Assembly (NCBI GenBank): GCA_958510875.1
Contig: OY294072.1
Span: 3,348,001 to 3,412,000, forward strand
Origin: Endomychus coccineus
Lineage: Eukaryota; Arthropoda; Insecta; Coleoptera; Endomychidae
Reading direction: 5' to 3'
DNA length: 64,000 nucleotides
The position numbers and the translations under genes were made by a program. Positions 32,951-42,952 of the stretch are shown here, piece by piece. The notes beneath the pieces were generated by a model, which saw nothing but the letters and a program-made list of their open reading frames with translations, made no database searches and had not been told where the DNA came from. Positions within the stretch are counted from its first letter, which is position 1; every line of letters begins with the position of its first letter.

Positions 32951-32959
32951 TTTTCTATC

Positions 32960-33508
32960 TATAATATCAGAAAAACTAATACCTAGTCCACTAGATATGG
33001 ATTAGAATTTTAGTAAATAAATTCCTTGATGAAAATATTAGTCACAAATTTTGTATTAATTCATGAATAAATAATGAATAGAATTTCCAGAATGAAGTAT
33101 TTTAGTTGAAATTGGAAGCTTATAATTATAATACAATGAAATTGAACTCTAAATAATAATCCATGTTAGCTATAAAAACTTCTAACCGACAAAGGACAAA
33201 ATTTCAGATGAATTTTTATTCTTTATTTATTCAACCAAAATTTTAAGCAAACTATTTGAATAGGTAGTAATAAATAAATGTGATTTCAAAATGATGTACA
33301 CAATCGAAAACAATATTATGTGATCATCTGTTGATAATTTCCTTAAATTCATAATGTAACTATGGTTTTTTCAATACTATATATTTTATGGATTTTCGAA
33401 GGTTTTTTGTCCATAGATTATCATTGTATTGCTTTGTTACCAAAACGGTATGGGGCAAATAGTTAAATGTGTGAATTTCCAGTTCCTTCTATAACTCTCT
33501 TAGAAGTT
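32960..33508. other. Left flank of element D, no gene
   Basis: AT-rich DNA. Nothing recognisable is present apart from a short resemblance near 33400-33470 to sequence near 47390-47460. Confidence 0.4.
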
Positions 33509-33514
33509 CTGTTC
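33509..33514 (+). repeat. Left 6-bp target site duplication CTGTTC
   Basis: Identical to 45837-45842. Six bases is the duplication length characteristic of Polinton/Maverick integration. Confidence 0.9.
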
Positions 33515-36400
33515 AGTAGATGTGCTAGGAGAGTTCGGCACCAAAATCGACCTTTTTTGCATGTAAATCTCCATAAGGAAATCTAAGGTTCGTTTTAGCG
33601 AAAACGGTCCATTCAAGGTCATCCACAATCACGCATGCGCAGTCATATCGATGGGGTAGGTAGTCTATGGTTCTATGAACTGGTCATATGTCTATGGTTC
33701 CCGAAGTCTGTGAACTAATCATCTGTCTATGGTTCTTCCTTAACTATGGTCGGGTCAAGTCTGTGAACTAACCATCTGTCTATGGATCTTCCTTAACTAT
33801 GGTCGGGGCAATCTGAAGTTTATGAATTAGGTATCTGAGTACTCACATTCTACTGAAATGATTTTTCTACACACCGAGATTAGAACCCGGGAAATAAACT
33901 CTAAAGTTAGGCGGCTTAACCGCGGGGGATTTGAAACAATTTAATCTAGTATACAAACATTCTACTGAAAATGAAATATTTTTTCTACACACACCGAGAT
34001 TTGAACCCGGGAAATAAACTCTAAAGTTAGGCGGCTTAACCGCGGAGGATTTGAAACAATTTAATCTAGTATATAAACACTTCTACTGAAAATGAAATAT
34101 TTTTGTACACACGGGAATCGAACCCGAGAAATGAAATCCAAAAGCCAGCTCCTTAACCGCTCAGCTATGGAGGAATTGAAAACAAGCGATTTTAATGTTG
34201 TAGATATAACCACGGGGTATCCGGTCTGAGTGATAAGTGCGAGTATATTGCAGTCTATATGATGCAGGTAATTGTTTTACATGACGTCAGTCATGCAGGT
34301 ATGTCATGAAGCGAGGTATGGAATGTGAGACTTCATAGCGCTAGCCCATAGGGGTTTTGAAATAATGTTGTTTGTACATATCGTCAGTCACGTGATTTTT
34401 GAAAGAGACTGGGTATTCATCGGAGGTATCATGGGAGGGCTGCTGCTCCTTGAATGCATAGATGGAATGTTATATAGTATAGAAATGATATCTTCTTCTG
34501 CATTTCTCAAACGCGTTGTTTATAAGGAAATTACTTTCAATCATCTTAAACATATATGGATATTATTTTTAGTATACAAAAAATTTAGTTGGAAGACTTC
34601 AATGGGGTATGGAATGTGGGGTTGTTTATGTATGACGTTAGTCATGTGAAATTGAATGAAGCTGGCGCGATCTCCAACGAGACAGGTGTGTATGTGAGGT
34701 TATACAGAGTGTGCAGGTATAATGATGTCTATCACGCAGGTCTTCAGCGAGGTATCTACCTTGCAGGATTCTTCAATGAAATGTGGGGTTGTTTGTACAT
34801 GCCGTTAGTCGCAGGGTTTTGTCTAAGTTATAATGATATCGGTCGCGGCGCATTGTCTGCCCCCACAAGTCTTCAATAAGGGGTCATAACATCTAACATG
34901 CGATAGTTTACAAAAAATGCTGCTTCTCATAATAGCGATATTATGAAGCGTTTGCAGAAATAACTTTTAAATCATCTAAGGACTTTTTGCTTGATTAGTA
35001 CTAGCGAGTACAATATTCGTTATAATATTATAAGTATGCATCATTAGCTCACTTGTGCGATAAGGTTGTGCCAAATCATGTCCAACAGCAATGTATTCAA
35101 CTTGAAATTATCGTAATGATGCGCGCGATCCTTCAATGTTAAAGTAGTTTCATAAGTTATCCGAAAGTAAAATGAATATATAAAATGTTTTTTCCAAAAT
35201 TAGTTCCGAAGTAAACATAATTCGCTATAATATTCATTCATGTATGTTTCATAAATTATCCGATATAAATCAAATAAGTTTATGTCGCAGGTTGAACAAT
35301 ATTCACTATCATATTTTGCGGTAGAGCTACAGCTCGCTCGAGCGATAAGAAAGATACGCCGATCACCTTCAAACGCGATGAGAATACTTTATTTTAAATC
35401 ACACATGTAGTATGTATATATTCGAATCATATTGATTGTAAATCGCATAATATGATCCGAAATCTAGCTGCTGCTGGGTGTAGCCCAATACCTATACAGA
35501 ATCTAGACGAAGCGGTGTTACGCATCACGAACTGTCTGTACAGCTCGATTGCTATATAACAAAATACATTTTTCAATCATCTTAAACATATAGATGTGCT
35601 AATATAATTTTTTTCAGTATGCAAAAATATACTAATAAAACATTTTTCATCGACACACATTTCTTCATAGGATAGTTAGCTTTTTATAAAATTCAATCAA
35701 TTTCAATGGGAAACATATATGCGAGGGAGTTTTATAGAGATCGAACTCATTTCCCCAACCACCCCAAGAGGTAGAACTATGATGAGGAATAGATGTGGAT
35801 AATGATAATAATCATATGAATATCTTCATAAGCGCTAATCTATATGACATTCAAACACATGCTTCATAAAAGTCTGAATATTGAGTAGAGCTATAGTATC
35901 TTCATAAGCGATCATTATCAACATTCAGACACTTGTTTAGCACGTGATTCAACAGCCTGGCATCATCGTTCACGAACTATGATGGGCTGATGAGGAATAA
36001 AATACCAATAATAATTATATAAATATCTCCATTAGCAATCTGTACATTTTCCTTCACGAGCTCAACTTTTACAAACTCCATACGTTCGCGTAAAAGATTA
36101 TAATGATAAACACATTTTTTATTTAAGAATATCGATATTTCCCATGTAACTAACCTAAAGCTATTTTGTATGCAACATTGTTATCATTTGGGAGCCTACG
36201 AGGGCCTGTGTGTTGGTCGGGGCTAAATGAATATGTTTGACTATTATTACCTGTAGAGACTCATTTGAGATTCTTCAAGTTTGAGATTGATAACACACAT
36301 GAAGAAAGAAGCTTCAACGATTTGATATCAATGAATATTCGTTATTCTGAATGTGACAACTTTATCGGCTTCAACACTCGAGATAAGAGAGAATATTTAC
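33515..36400 (-). repeat. Left TIR of element D (2886 bases)
   Basis: It is inverted relative to 42953-45836 (2884 bases), with only scattered differences by eye. The inner limit is where the shared GAGAATATTTAC block ends. It contains the tip, a GCGCATGC palindrome at 33633-33642, CATAG-rich direct repeats, three tRNA-like modules and a TTCGTGAACGATGATG palindrome near the inner end. The 94-codon frame at 34365-34649 is mirrored at 44702-44986 and lacks any family signal. Confidence 0.9.
33865..34175 (-). repeat. tRNA-like pol III modules in left TIR D
   Basis: Mirror image of 45171-45490: three tandem modules of about 120 bases. The one nearest 34170 has both an A-box-like and a B-box-like word on the minus strand. 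Confidence 0.55.
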
Positions 36401-36539
36401 CGCTGATGTAGGGAAAATCAATATGATGCATACAAATTGGGGTGGGTGAGAACATCAGACTATAGCTTTATGTGTATCGGAATACATAAGGATCTGACGA
36501 GTAAGTGGTGTTTTATTGAATTGAAGATCCGGCGATCAT

Positions 36540-36790
36540 AGTTTTCGAACGATTATGACGTCACTGCTTCAAGCCAATGACAGTAACTGATTCAATCCGG
36601 CGACCATCGTTCACGAACGATGATGACGTCACTGCTTCAAGCCAATGACAGTAACTGATTCAATCCGGCGACCATCGTTCACGAACGATGATGACGTCAC
36701 TGCTTCAAGCCAATGACAGTAACTGATTCAACCCGGCGACCATAGTTTACGAACGATGATGACGTCATCATCGTTCACGAACTATGATGG
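36540..36790. promoter_or_regulatory. Palindrome + TGACGTCA tandem block
   Basis: Three to four repeats of about 65 bases, each with ATCGTTCACGAACGAT (a perfect palindrome) followed by GATGACGTCA (a CRE/ATF-type site) and GCTTCAAGCCAATGACAG. The block lies between the left TIR and the CACGTG array, upstream of the gene block, so it is a plausible enhancer or replication-control region. Function is inferred. Confidence 0.6.
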
Positions 36791-36869
36791 GCAAATGAGG
36801 AATAAAATGTGAATGATCATAATGTTTGTAATACATTCATGCACATGTTTTATCGCGTGATTCAACACT

Positions 36870-37262
36870 TGCTTTAACATTCAGACACGTGTTTCAGTAT
36901 TCAGACACGTGTTTCAACATTCAGACACGTGTTTCAACATTCAGACACGTGTTTCAGCATTCAGACACGTGTTTCAGACACTTGTTTCAACATTCAGACA
37001 CGTGTTTCAGCATTCAGACACGTGTTTCAGACACGTGTTTCAACATTCAGACACGTGTTTCAACATTCAGACACGTGTTTCAGCATTCAGACACGTGTTT
37101 CAGACACGTGTTTCAACATTCAGACACGTGTTTCAACATTCAGACACGTGTTTCAACATTCAGACACGTGTTTCAACATTCAGACACGTGTTTCAGCATT
37201 CAGACACGTGTTTCAGACACGTGTTTCAACATTCAGACACGTGTTTCAGACACGTGTTCCAT
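36870..37262 (+). repeat. CACGTG tandem array upstream of gene block
   Basis: About 19 copies of ACACGTGTTTCAACATTCAG or the shorter ACACGTGTTTCAG are present. Each has an E-box palindrome CACGTG inside ACACGTGT. The frames reading HSDTCF/NIQTRVS across it are artefacts. A TATATAAA word at about 37365 follows, 25 bases before the ATPase start. Confidence 0.85.
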
Positions 37263-37389
37263 CATTCATACCTATTTAACATGTATTTGAAACCTGATTT
37301 TGAGAGAAGCGTAGAAGTACCTAACCGCGTGATCAGACATACACAATATAACATCATCAACTAGTATATAAACAAATGCTTATTAACAT

Positions 37390-38115
37390 ATGTTTCAGTA
37401 TGATTTCGAATCGCCTTCAGGCATGATGAGGATTGTTAAGCAAAAAGACTCGTTGAGTATTATGAACTTAGGGTCAAGCAATGAGAATGTTGAACAACCA
37501 CAACGTCACAGCTCTTTGCTGCCTAATACTCTACGAACAATAATCTGTGGTCCAAGTAATTGTGGGAAAACAAATGTGATGTTATCTCTATTGTTAGATG
37601 CTAACGGCCTGAAATTTGAAAACGTGTACATATATTCAAAGTCTTTACACCAGCCAAAATACCAGTTACTAAAGGAGACATTGAAGAAAATTGAGGGACT
37701 TGGATATTTTCCTTGTACCGAAAGTGATGAGGTCATAAACCCCACAGAAGCGAGGCCTAATTCGATAATAATATTCGATGACGTGATGTTTGAGAAACAG
37801 CAGAAAATTCGTGCTTATTTTTCAAGAGGGAGACACAACTCAATTGATAGTTTCTATCTTTGCCAGTCTTTTGCTAAATGTCCAAAACATGGATTGCGCG
37901 ACAATGCCAATTGCTTGATTATTTCCAAACAGGATGAGCTCAATTTGAAACATATATTCACCGATCATGTAAGTACCGACATGTCACTCAAAAAATTCAA
38001 AGACATATGTAGCGTATGTTGGAAAGATAAATATGGATTCCTTATGATAAACAAAGACTGTGATATGAACAAAGGACGTTATCGCAAAGGTTTTGATAGT
38101 TATATATACATCTAA
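37390..38115 (+). CDS. Packaging ATPase (A32/FtsK-HerA type)
   Basis: This is an intact 241-residue frame. Walker A is seen as GPSNCGKTN (about residues 55-63) and Walker B as SIIIFDDVM (about 130-138). A conserved RGRHNSIDSFYLCQSF segment and a lysine- and tyrosine-rich C-terminus follow. This is the compact genome-packaging ATPase of Polintons, adenovirus-like and NCLDV lineages, which would pump DNA into a preformed capsid. It is the first gene after the regulatory arrays, with a TATA-like word upstream. The element B copy is broken, whereas this one has no visible lesion. Confidence 0.9.
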   Translation: MFQYDFESPSGMMRIVKQKDSLSIMNLGSSNENVEQPQRHSSLLPNTLRTIICGPSNCGKTNVMLSLLLDANGLKFENVYIYSKSLHQPKYQLLKETLKKIEGLGYFPCTESDEVINPTEARPNSIIIFDDVMFEKQQKIRAYFSRGRHNSIDSFYLCQSFAKCPKHGLRDNANCLIISKQDELNLKHIFTDHVSTDMSLKKFKDICSVCWKDKYGFLMINKDCDMNKGRYRKGFDSYIYI

Positions 38116-38157
38116 CATGTATATATACTTTCATTTGAAATAGACAACCCACTCAGC

Positions 38158-39211
38158 ATGGACGTGAGTGTGAGTAACATGCTAAAGGAAAAACAACAAT
38201 TGAAGAAAAAAATTTGGGAGTTAGCAAACGTTGTGAGGAAAAAATATATGGCTGTGAAATTGGGTAAAGCTGAAAATGATGAGATTCTAGATAATATGTT
38301 CAGGAATGTATCTAAACCTCTGGAGGAAATTGCGAAAAATGCTGAAATAATCAAACAAAACTCGTTGGTTAAACCTAAAAGTATTGTTTCTACAGCAACA
38401 CAAATGGAGAACATACCAATCCCAAATATTGTAACTGAAGGTGAAGAATTCGTATATAACCCCCAAGATACTGAGGAGGATGTGTTTACACCCGAACCTA
38501 CTATCGATCAGATTCGTGAAGAATTCAGAAAACATAAGAAAGATAATGCAGCGGCTACAGAGGAGTTTCTGCAACAATACCCCACATTAGCACGTTATTA
38601 CTTGGAAGGATTCCTATTGGATGATGATGTTAAGAGATATGATGATAAAATGGGTTGCAATATAATTCAACTTTAGACAAATGATTCATGGGTAATCAAC
38701 CTATAGAAATTGATAGTGAGAGTAATATAATTATCAAGGGTACTCCGTTCAAAGGTACCACAGGACTGTATAATATGATATTTTACAGAGATGTTCTACC
38801 TGATACTTACACTGTGGAAGATGGGAAAAATTACAGTCAAATGATGGAAATGACTAGTGCTCATAGACGTAATAACGATCCAGCTGATCGAATAAGATAC
38901 ACAGTGAAATTCAAACATGTACTGAAACCATTGATTAATTCCATGAAAAACCCAGAGCCAAAACATACACTGGAAGTGCATATATCAAAAATGATATGCT
39001 TGAATATAACGAGAAACCTATCGAATATGTTTATTGGGATGACGTTAACGAAATTGTGGATAGACTGAGACTTCTTGTTGCATCCTCGTATGCAGGTAAC
39101 CATAATGAGATAATCTCTATAATAGAAGAATTGATAGAGGCAGGGGTAATTGAACAAAAACCAGGTGTAAGACAAATTCATCACAGTTATAAAGATGGTT
39201 TCAATGGATAA
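38158..39211 (+). pseudogene. DUF8207-like structural protein (frameshifted)
   Basis: The first part (38158-38676) has a helical lysine-rich start, an acidic linker and an IDQIREEFRKHKKDN helix. A one-base-scale indel near 38652 shifts the frame to a stop. The next part (38688-39068) holds IDSESNIIIKGTPFKG and YRDVLPDTYTVED, and a second lesion near 38955 moves the frame again to 38996-39211. The same protein in element B has different lesions. The function of the family is unknown; position between ATPase and fibre-like gene suggests a virion or assembly role. Its stop overlaps the fibre-like start by about 17 bases. Confidence 0.7.
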
Positions 39212-39848
39212 GTTTGGCAGAGCCTCCTCTTCCATGTGGATATATGATACAAATGTATTTAATAATAATTTCAAACAAGTTCACGGACAAGGATTATTAA
39301 TAACGAGCGATGGAAGTTATGATATGGAAAATCGTAGATTGTGCAACGTAAAATCACCGAATGATGATGGAGATGTTGCAAATAAAGTATATGTTGATAA
39401 ATTAACACACAAACTGAATCTGAAAACGGAAACCAGTCTTAAAGATACCTTCAATGTTAGGGTTGATAATTTGATCAAAGATATCAACAAGGATCTGGAT
39501 GAACATAACTTATCGAATGATAAGGTTATCCTCAACATTGATAAACATCTGATGGACATTCAGAATAAATATAATGAAATGGGAATCTATATAAAATCAG
39601 AGTATAAAACAATCAGTGATAGTGTGAGGGAGAACAGAAATGAATTGGAAGAGATCAATAACACATTTAACAGTATGAACATGCGTCTAAATGACATTAC
39701 TAGTAAAGTGGAGGCGTTAGAACGACGGATGACATCTGTGGAACCTTCTAAGAAGAGACCTTCATCATCCACAACATCAAAGCAGGCCTCTGTGAAACGT
39801 ATATCTCCAAATCCTGTGAATATACTCAAAAAATTAATTCTACACTAG
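39195..39848 (+). CDS. Fibre/spike-like protein
   Basis: This is an intact 217-residue frame. The N-terminal block (FGRASSSMWIYDTN) is followed by GSYDMENRRLCNVKSPNDD and NKVYVDK, the pattern seen in trimeric viral and phage fibre shafts (a marked strand, then a DAxxxxYVD-type turn). Residues about 80-180 are predicted coiled coil (repeated hydrophobic heptads around NLIKDINKDLDE and RNELEEINNTFNSMNMRL). The end is basic and serine-rich. It is likely a capsid-surface fibre or a fibre-like assembly factor. I infer this from pattern only, with no membrane segment or signal peptide. Confidence 0.65.
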   Translation: MVSMDKFGRASSSMWIYDTNVFNNNFKQVHGQGLLITSDGSYDMENRRLCNVKSPNDDGDVANKVYVDKLTHKLNLKTETSLKDTFNVRVDNLIKDINKDLDEHNLSNDKVILNIDKHLMDIQNKYNEMGIYIKSEYKTISDSVRENRNELEEINNTFNSMNMRLNDITSKVEALERRMTSVEPSKKRPSSSTTSKQASVKRISPNPVNILKKLILH

Positions 39849-39865
39849 ATTTCCACATTGATAAG

Positions 39866-39905
39866 ATGAGTGAAAACAAGTTGTTCATGAGCTTCATGAG
39901 CACAG
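39866..39905 (+). pseudogene. Integrase start stub
   Basis: An ATG at 39866 in a context matching the start of the element B integrase (3792, minus strand) is followed by about ten recognisable codons. Similarity then stops and unrelated AT-rich DNA begins. The catalytic core is absent from element D. Confidence 0.7.
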
Positions 39906-40161
39906 AAGAAAGAACTTTTACCAGCGTCGAACATACATAAAAGGACTTCAATATAGGTGGAAGGGGTAGGAATATACAATACGACTAGGACGATGAATCA
40001 AGAGTCAAGATTGAGATATTTGAAACATATATTGTTAAGATTATACTTAAGTCTTTTGTATTGAGAAAATTAATAAAAAAAAAAAAATTATTTTGAGATC
40101 TTTGGTCTTCCTCCCACCCCTCGTTAAATAACGGTGCAATCTTGAATTCTCATCAGTCTGT
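39906..40161. other. Non-coding spacer replacing the integrase
   Basis: No coding signal; a run of 13 A with a polyadenylation-like AATAAA near 40070. It marks the internal deletion of the integrase gene. Confidence 0.5.
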
Positions 40162-40317
40162 ATGGAAGCGTGCGTGGAAGAAGTTGTTCTCAATACGCTT
40201 ATAAACAAGCTCCCGATTGAACTTCAAATCAATACCAAGGGCAAAATTAGAAGAACGGTTGAGGAGATTCAGGGTATCAATTCATTCGATAAAGCTTGCC
40301 GTCTACACGATATTTAA
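40162..40317 (+). pseudogene. Phospholipase A2-like stub
   Basis: This is a 51-codon frame. It starts with an acidic helix, then NKLPIEL, and ends with INSFDKACRLHDI, which resembles the catalytic helix (D-x-A-C-x-x-H-D) of parvovirus-type phospholipase A2 domains. Those domains are known in virion proteins of small DNA viruses and Maverick-type elements. The calcium-loop region expected between the two blocks is missing, and the frame stops right after the His-Asp pair. It is therefore a remnant, not an active enzyme. Confidence 0.5.
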
Positions 40318-40437
40318 TGCAATATAACACTTATAATTGTAGCCAGTTATATTTGGAATTCCTCTCTAACTCTTCAGTTGTGCTCGACTAATATTTATTA
40401 GTATATAGATAGATTGTTGGTAAAGTTTTCATCAATC

Positions 40438-41181
40438 ATGTCTCAGACGTTCACTATCACGGGTAAGAGCTCCCGCTTATCTGTAGATTTTCACCCACCT
40501 ATAGAACTAGATCCTCATTCATATTATTCTATAGCACTTGTTGGTTTGCATACGTACAATAGCATCCCGAACATTGAAGAAGGTTTTAATAAATTTTATT
40601 ATGAAGATGTGAAGGGTGAGGAAAAAGTAGTCACTATACCTACGGGGTCCTACGAGTTGACAGACATCGAAGATTTCATACAAAGTACAGTTTGTGGGAT
40701 AGGAGTGAAGCAAGAAGAGCGTGACCGGAAATTATCAATAAAATCTAACAACAACACTCTACACACAGAGCTGAAGAGTGATTTTAAAGTGAATTTTATT
40801 CCTAAAGATAGTATAAGCGAACTGTTGGGATTCAGCAAAAAGAAATTGACATCTCGTGAACTACACGTATCTGATCGACCTATAAACATAATCAAAGTTC
40901 AAACTATACGCGTAGAGTGTAACTTAACCGCGGGAGCATATTATAACAATAAGATAGCTCATACGATATATGAGTTCTCACCTCTTGTACCACCTGGGTT
41001 TTCCATTGATATAGAGCCGAAGAATCTTATTTATCTACCGGTCATCAGCAAGACGTCCTTCGATAACATCACACTGAATATTCTAGATCAGAATTGGAAA
41101 CCGGTAAATTTTCGTGAAGAAGAAATTATTATACGATTGGAATTGAAAAAGATCGCTAGGGATTATGGCTCACAACAATAA
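40438..41181 (+). CDS. Penton-like minor capsid protein
   Basis: This is an intact 247-residue frame from the ATG at 40438 (MSQTFTITG). It is beta-rich throughout: FTITGKSSRLSVDF, PIELDPHSYYSIALVGL, VVTIPTGSYEL and a C-terminal LVPPGFSIDI and LIYLPVI series. This size and pattern fit a single-jelly-roll vertex protein. I recall this family travelling with the double-jelly-roll capsid gene in insect elements. A TATA-like TAGTATATAGATAG lies about 35 bases upstream of the start. It precedes the capsid gene by 250 bases. Confidence 0.7.
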   Translation: MSQTFTITGKSSRLSVDFHPPIELDPHSYYSIALVGLHTYNSIPNIEEGFNKFYYEDVKGEEKVVTIPTGSYELTDIEDFIQSTVCGIGVKQEERDRKLSIKSNNNTLHTELKSDFKVNFIPKDSISELLGFSKKKLTSRELHVSDRPINIIKVQTIRVECNLTAGAYYNNKIAHTIYEFSPLVPPGFSIDIEPKNLIYLPVISKTSFDNITLNILDQNWKPVNFREEEIIIRLELKKIARDYGSQQ

Positions 41182-41261
41182 ATAATAATCCAATACTCAC
41201 CACCACTCATTATATGAAAGGAATTCAACTGAGAAGGTTGCAGTAGCCATCACTTGAGAAC

Positions 41262-41477
41262 ATGGGTTTGGATTTTAGCAATAAAAGACATCTCCATAGT
41301 GGTCATCAGTCATTATCTACAACGAGCTCGAGGGAGAAGGTTGCTTCTGCATCACTATCATTGGAGAAGGAGAAGGTTGCTTCTGCATCACTATCATTGG
41401 AAAATATAAATTTTTTGAAGTCCCTTGGTTACAATGTCGGAAAAACTTCAAATATTCAACAAGCCAAACTTCATTGA
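41262..41477 (+). CDS. Short serine-rich ORF overlapping capsid start
   Basis: This is a 71-residue frame with a 30-base internal duplication (EKVASASLSLE twice), followed by NINFLKSLGYNVGK. Its last 44 bases overlap the start of the capsid gene in another frame. The FLKSLGY tail recalls the end of a small gene found before the capsid gene in related elements, but that memory is unverified. Confidence 0.4.
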   Translation: MGLDFSNKRHLHSGHQSLSTTSSREKVASASLSLEKEKVASASLSLENINFLKSLGYNVGKTSNIQQAKLH

Positions 41478-42636
41478 AGACATCATCCGGGAAGAAACTC
41501 ATACCTACTATCCACACACAACATCTTTTGGCAACAGCGATGAAATTGAGATATTAATCAATCAACAAGATGTGTTGGTAGATTTGGCATCGTCTCCTTT
41601 ATTCATCGAGGCAGAATTCCAGCCAGAAGCAAGTGGTGATGGTGCATGTAAACTAACGAATAATTTCGGAGCGTTTCTCTTCGAATATATTAGTTATGAA
41701 TTGAATGGAAAAGAGATAGACAGAGTACGTGATCCTGGTATTGTTAGCACCATCAGAGCTTATCTAACATATGCCAAACATGAATCTATACCTCTAGCTA
41801 TTTCTGGATGGTCATTTAAGGATGCATTGAGTTCAGTCTACAATAATAAAATCAATTTATGGATACCGTTGAATTTTCTACTAGGCCTATTCATTGACTA
41901 TAACAAAGTCTTGAGTGGAAAACATAAGCTGCGCTTGATAAGGTCTCGAACCGATAACGATTGTTATACCAATAGCACAGGTACGAAGAGGGCTAAAATA
42001 AATGTGAAGACGATAGCATTAAAAGTGCGACATGTGTTTCCAAGTGATCAGGTTAAATTTCAAATGTTGGAGAATTTGAGTGCTGAGAAGCCTATTTTGA
42101 TTCCATTTCGCAGCTGGGATCTGCATGAAAATCCGTTGATGAAGGAGAGCACTCGTGACATTTGGGCTGTTAAAACATCAATGAATTTGGAACGACCCAG
42201 ATATGTGATTTTAGCTTTCCAAACTGATCGAAAAAATAATCCTGTTAAGCACAGTGCATATTTCGATAATATAAACTTGCTAAATGTAAAATTATACTTG
42301 AATTCAGAGTGTTATCCATATGAAGCAATGAAATTGAATTCCACCGACCAGCAATACGTGGAAGCATACCAGATGTACTACGATTTCCAGAAATCATTTT
42401 CAAATAAAATAATAAGCGAACCCATGTTAGATTATATAGCATTCAAGAATAGAGCAATTTTTGTGATTGACTGTTCAAAACAAAACGATGCTATAAAGTC
42501 ATCAACAGTTGACGTCAAACTAGAGATGGGAAGTTTCCTGAATTTCCCCAAAAACACCAGGGCTTATTGCATCATCATTAACGATCGTATAATGGAGTAT
42601 TCTCCAATTACAGGATCAGTTCGGAGTTTAGTGTGA
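41434..42636 (+). CDS. Double-jelly-roll major capsid protein
   Basis: This is an intact 400-residue frame from ATG 41434 (MSEKLQIFNKPNF). The pattern is that of the DJR-type major capsid protein of Polintons: two beta-rich halves (about residues 25-190 and 215-390). Conserved pieces include LASSPLFIEAEFQP, FLFEYISYELNGKEID, a loop with KINLWIPLNFLLGLF in the first barrel, and YVILAFQTDRKNN and YFDNINLLNVKLYLN in the second. The length is somewhat short of typical Polinton MCPs. It would form capsid hexons. AATAAA signals follow near 42686. No lesion is seen. Confidence 0.85.
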   Translation: MSEKLQIFNKPNFIEDIIREETHTYYPHTTSFGNSDEIEILINQQDVLVDLASSPLFIEAEFQPEASGDGACKLTNNFGAFLFEYISYELNGKEIDRVRDPGIVSTIRAYLTYAKHESIPLAISGWSFKDALSSVYNNKINLWIPLNFLLGLFIDYNKVLSGKHKLRLIRSRTDNDCYTNSTGTKRAKINVKTIALKVRHVFPSDQVKFQMLENLSAEKPILIPFRSWDLHENPLMKESTRDIWAVKTSMNLERPRYVILAFQTDRKNNPVKHSAYFDNINLLNVKLYLNSECYPYEAMKLNSTDQQYVEAYQMYYDFQKSFSNKIISEPMLDYIAFKNRAIFVIDCSKQNDAIKSSTVDVKLEMGSFLNFPKNTRAYCIIINDRIMEYSPITGSVRSLV

Positions 42637-42639
42637 AGA

Positions 42640-42952
42640 ACCATGAATCATAATGTTATTATTTTAATTCTAAATGTATTTTTCTAAATAAATGTTATTA
42701 TTATTATTTTTCGTATTTTATTTCTCTCACTTTCCCGCAAGACATCACAATAATGAACGAGCCATTTGGTAAAGTACAGTCCCTTGGATCAACCCATCAG
42801 GATTGTAATCTAAATTTTAAATATCGCTTCAGGTCTAGAAACAAAAATTTATGCAACTATCTAATTAATAAATATAAAAGTGATTCAGATTATTATGTTA
42901 TCTTTTCAATTATCATAATATGTAGTACCTAGTGGTTATAAGACAGTTTGCT
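42640..42952. other. Spacer between capsid gene and right TIR
   Basis: AT-rich with polyadenylation-like AATAAA words near 42686; no gene seen. Confidence 0.5.

Noticed and set aside
33300..33480. Similarity of the two flanks of element D (near 33400 and 47400) as a long target duplication
   Set aside because: The match is about 25 bases with mismatches and is 1.5 kb from the right end, so it is a diverged repeat at best.
34365..34879. 94- and 96-codon frames in the D TIR, mirrored at 44472-44986
   Set aside because: They are identical because the TIRs are; composition and absence of homologous frames in TIR A argue against coding.
36870..37262. CRISPR array
   Set aside because: The repeat-spacer pattern is absent; units are contiguous and the genome is eukaryotic.
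36889..37364. Three overlapping frames over the CACGTG array
   Set aside because: All three frames are open because of the repeated 13- or 20-base unit, and the peptides are tandem artefacts.
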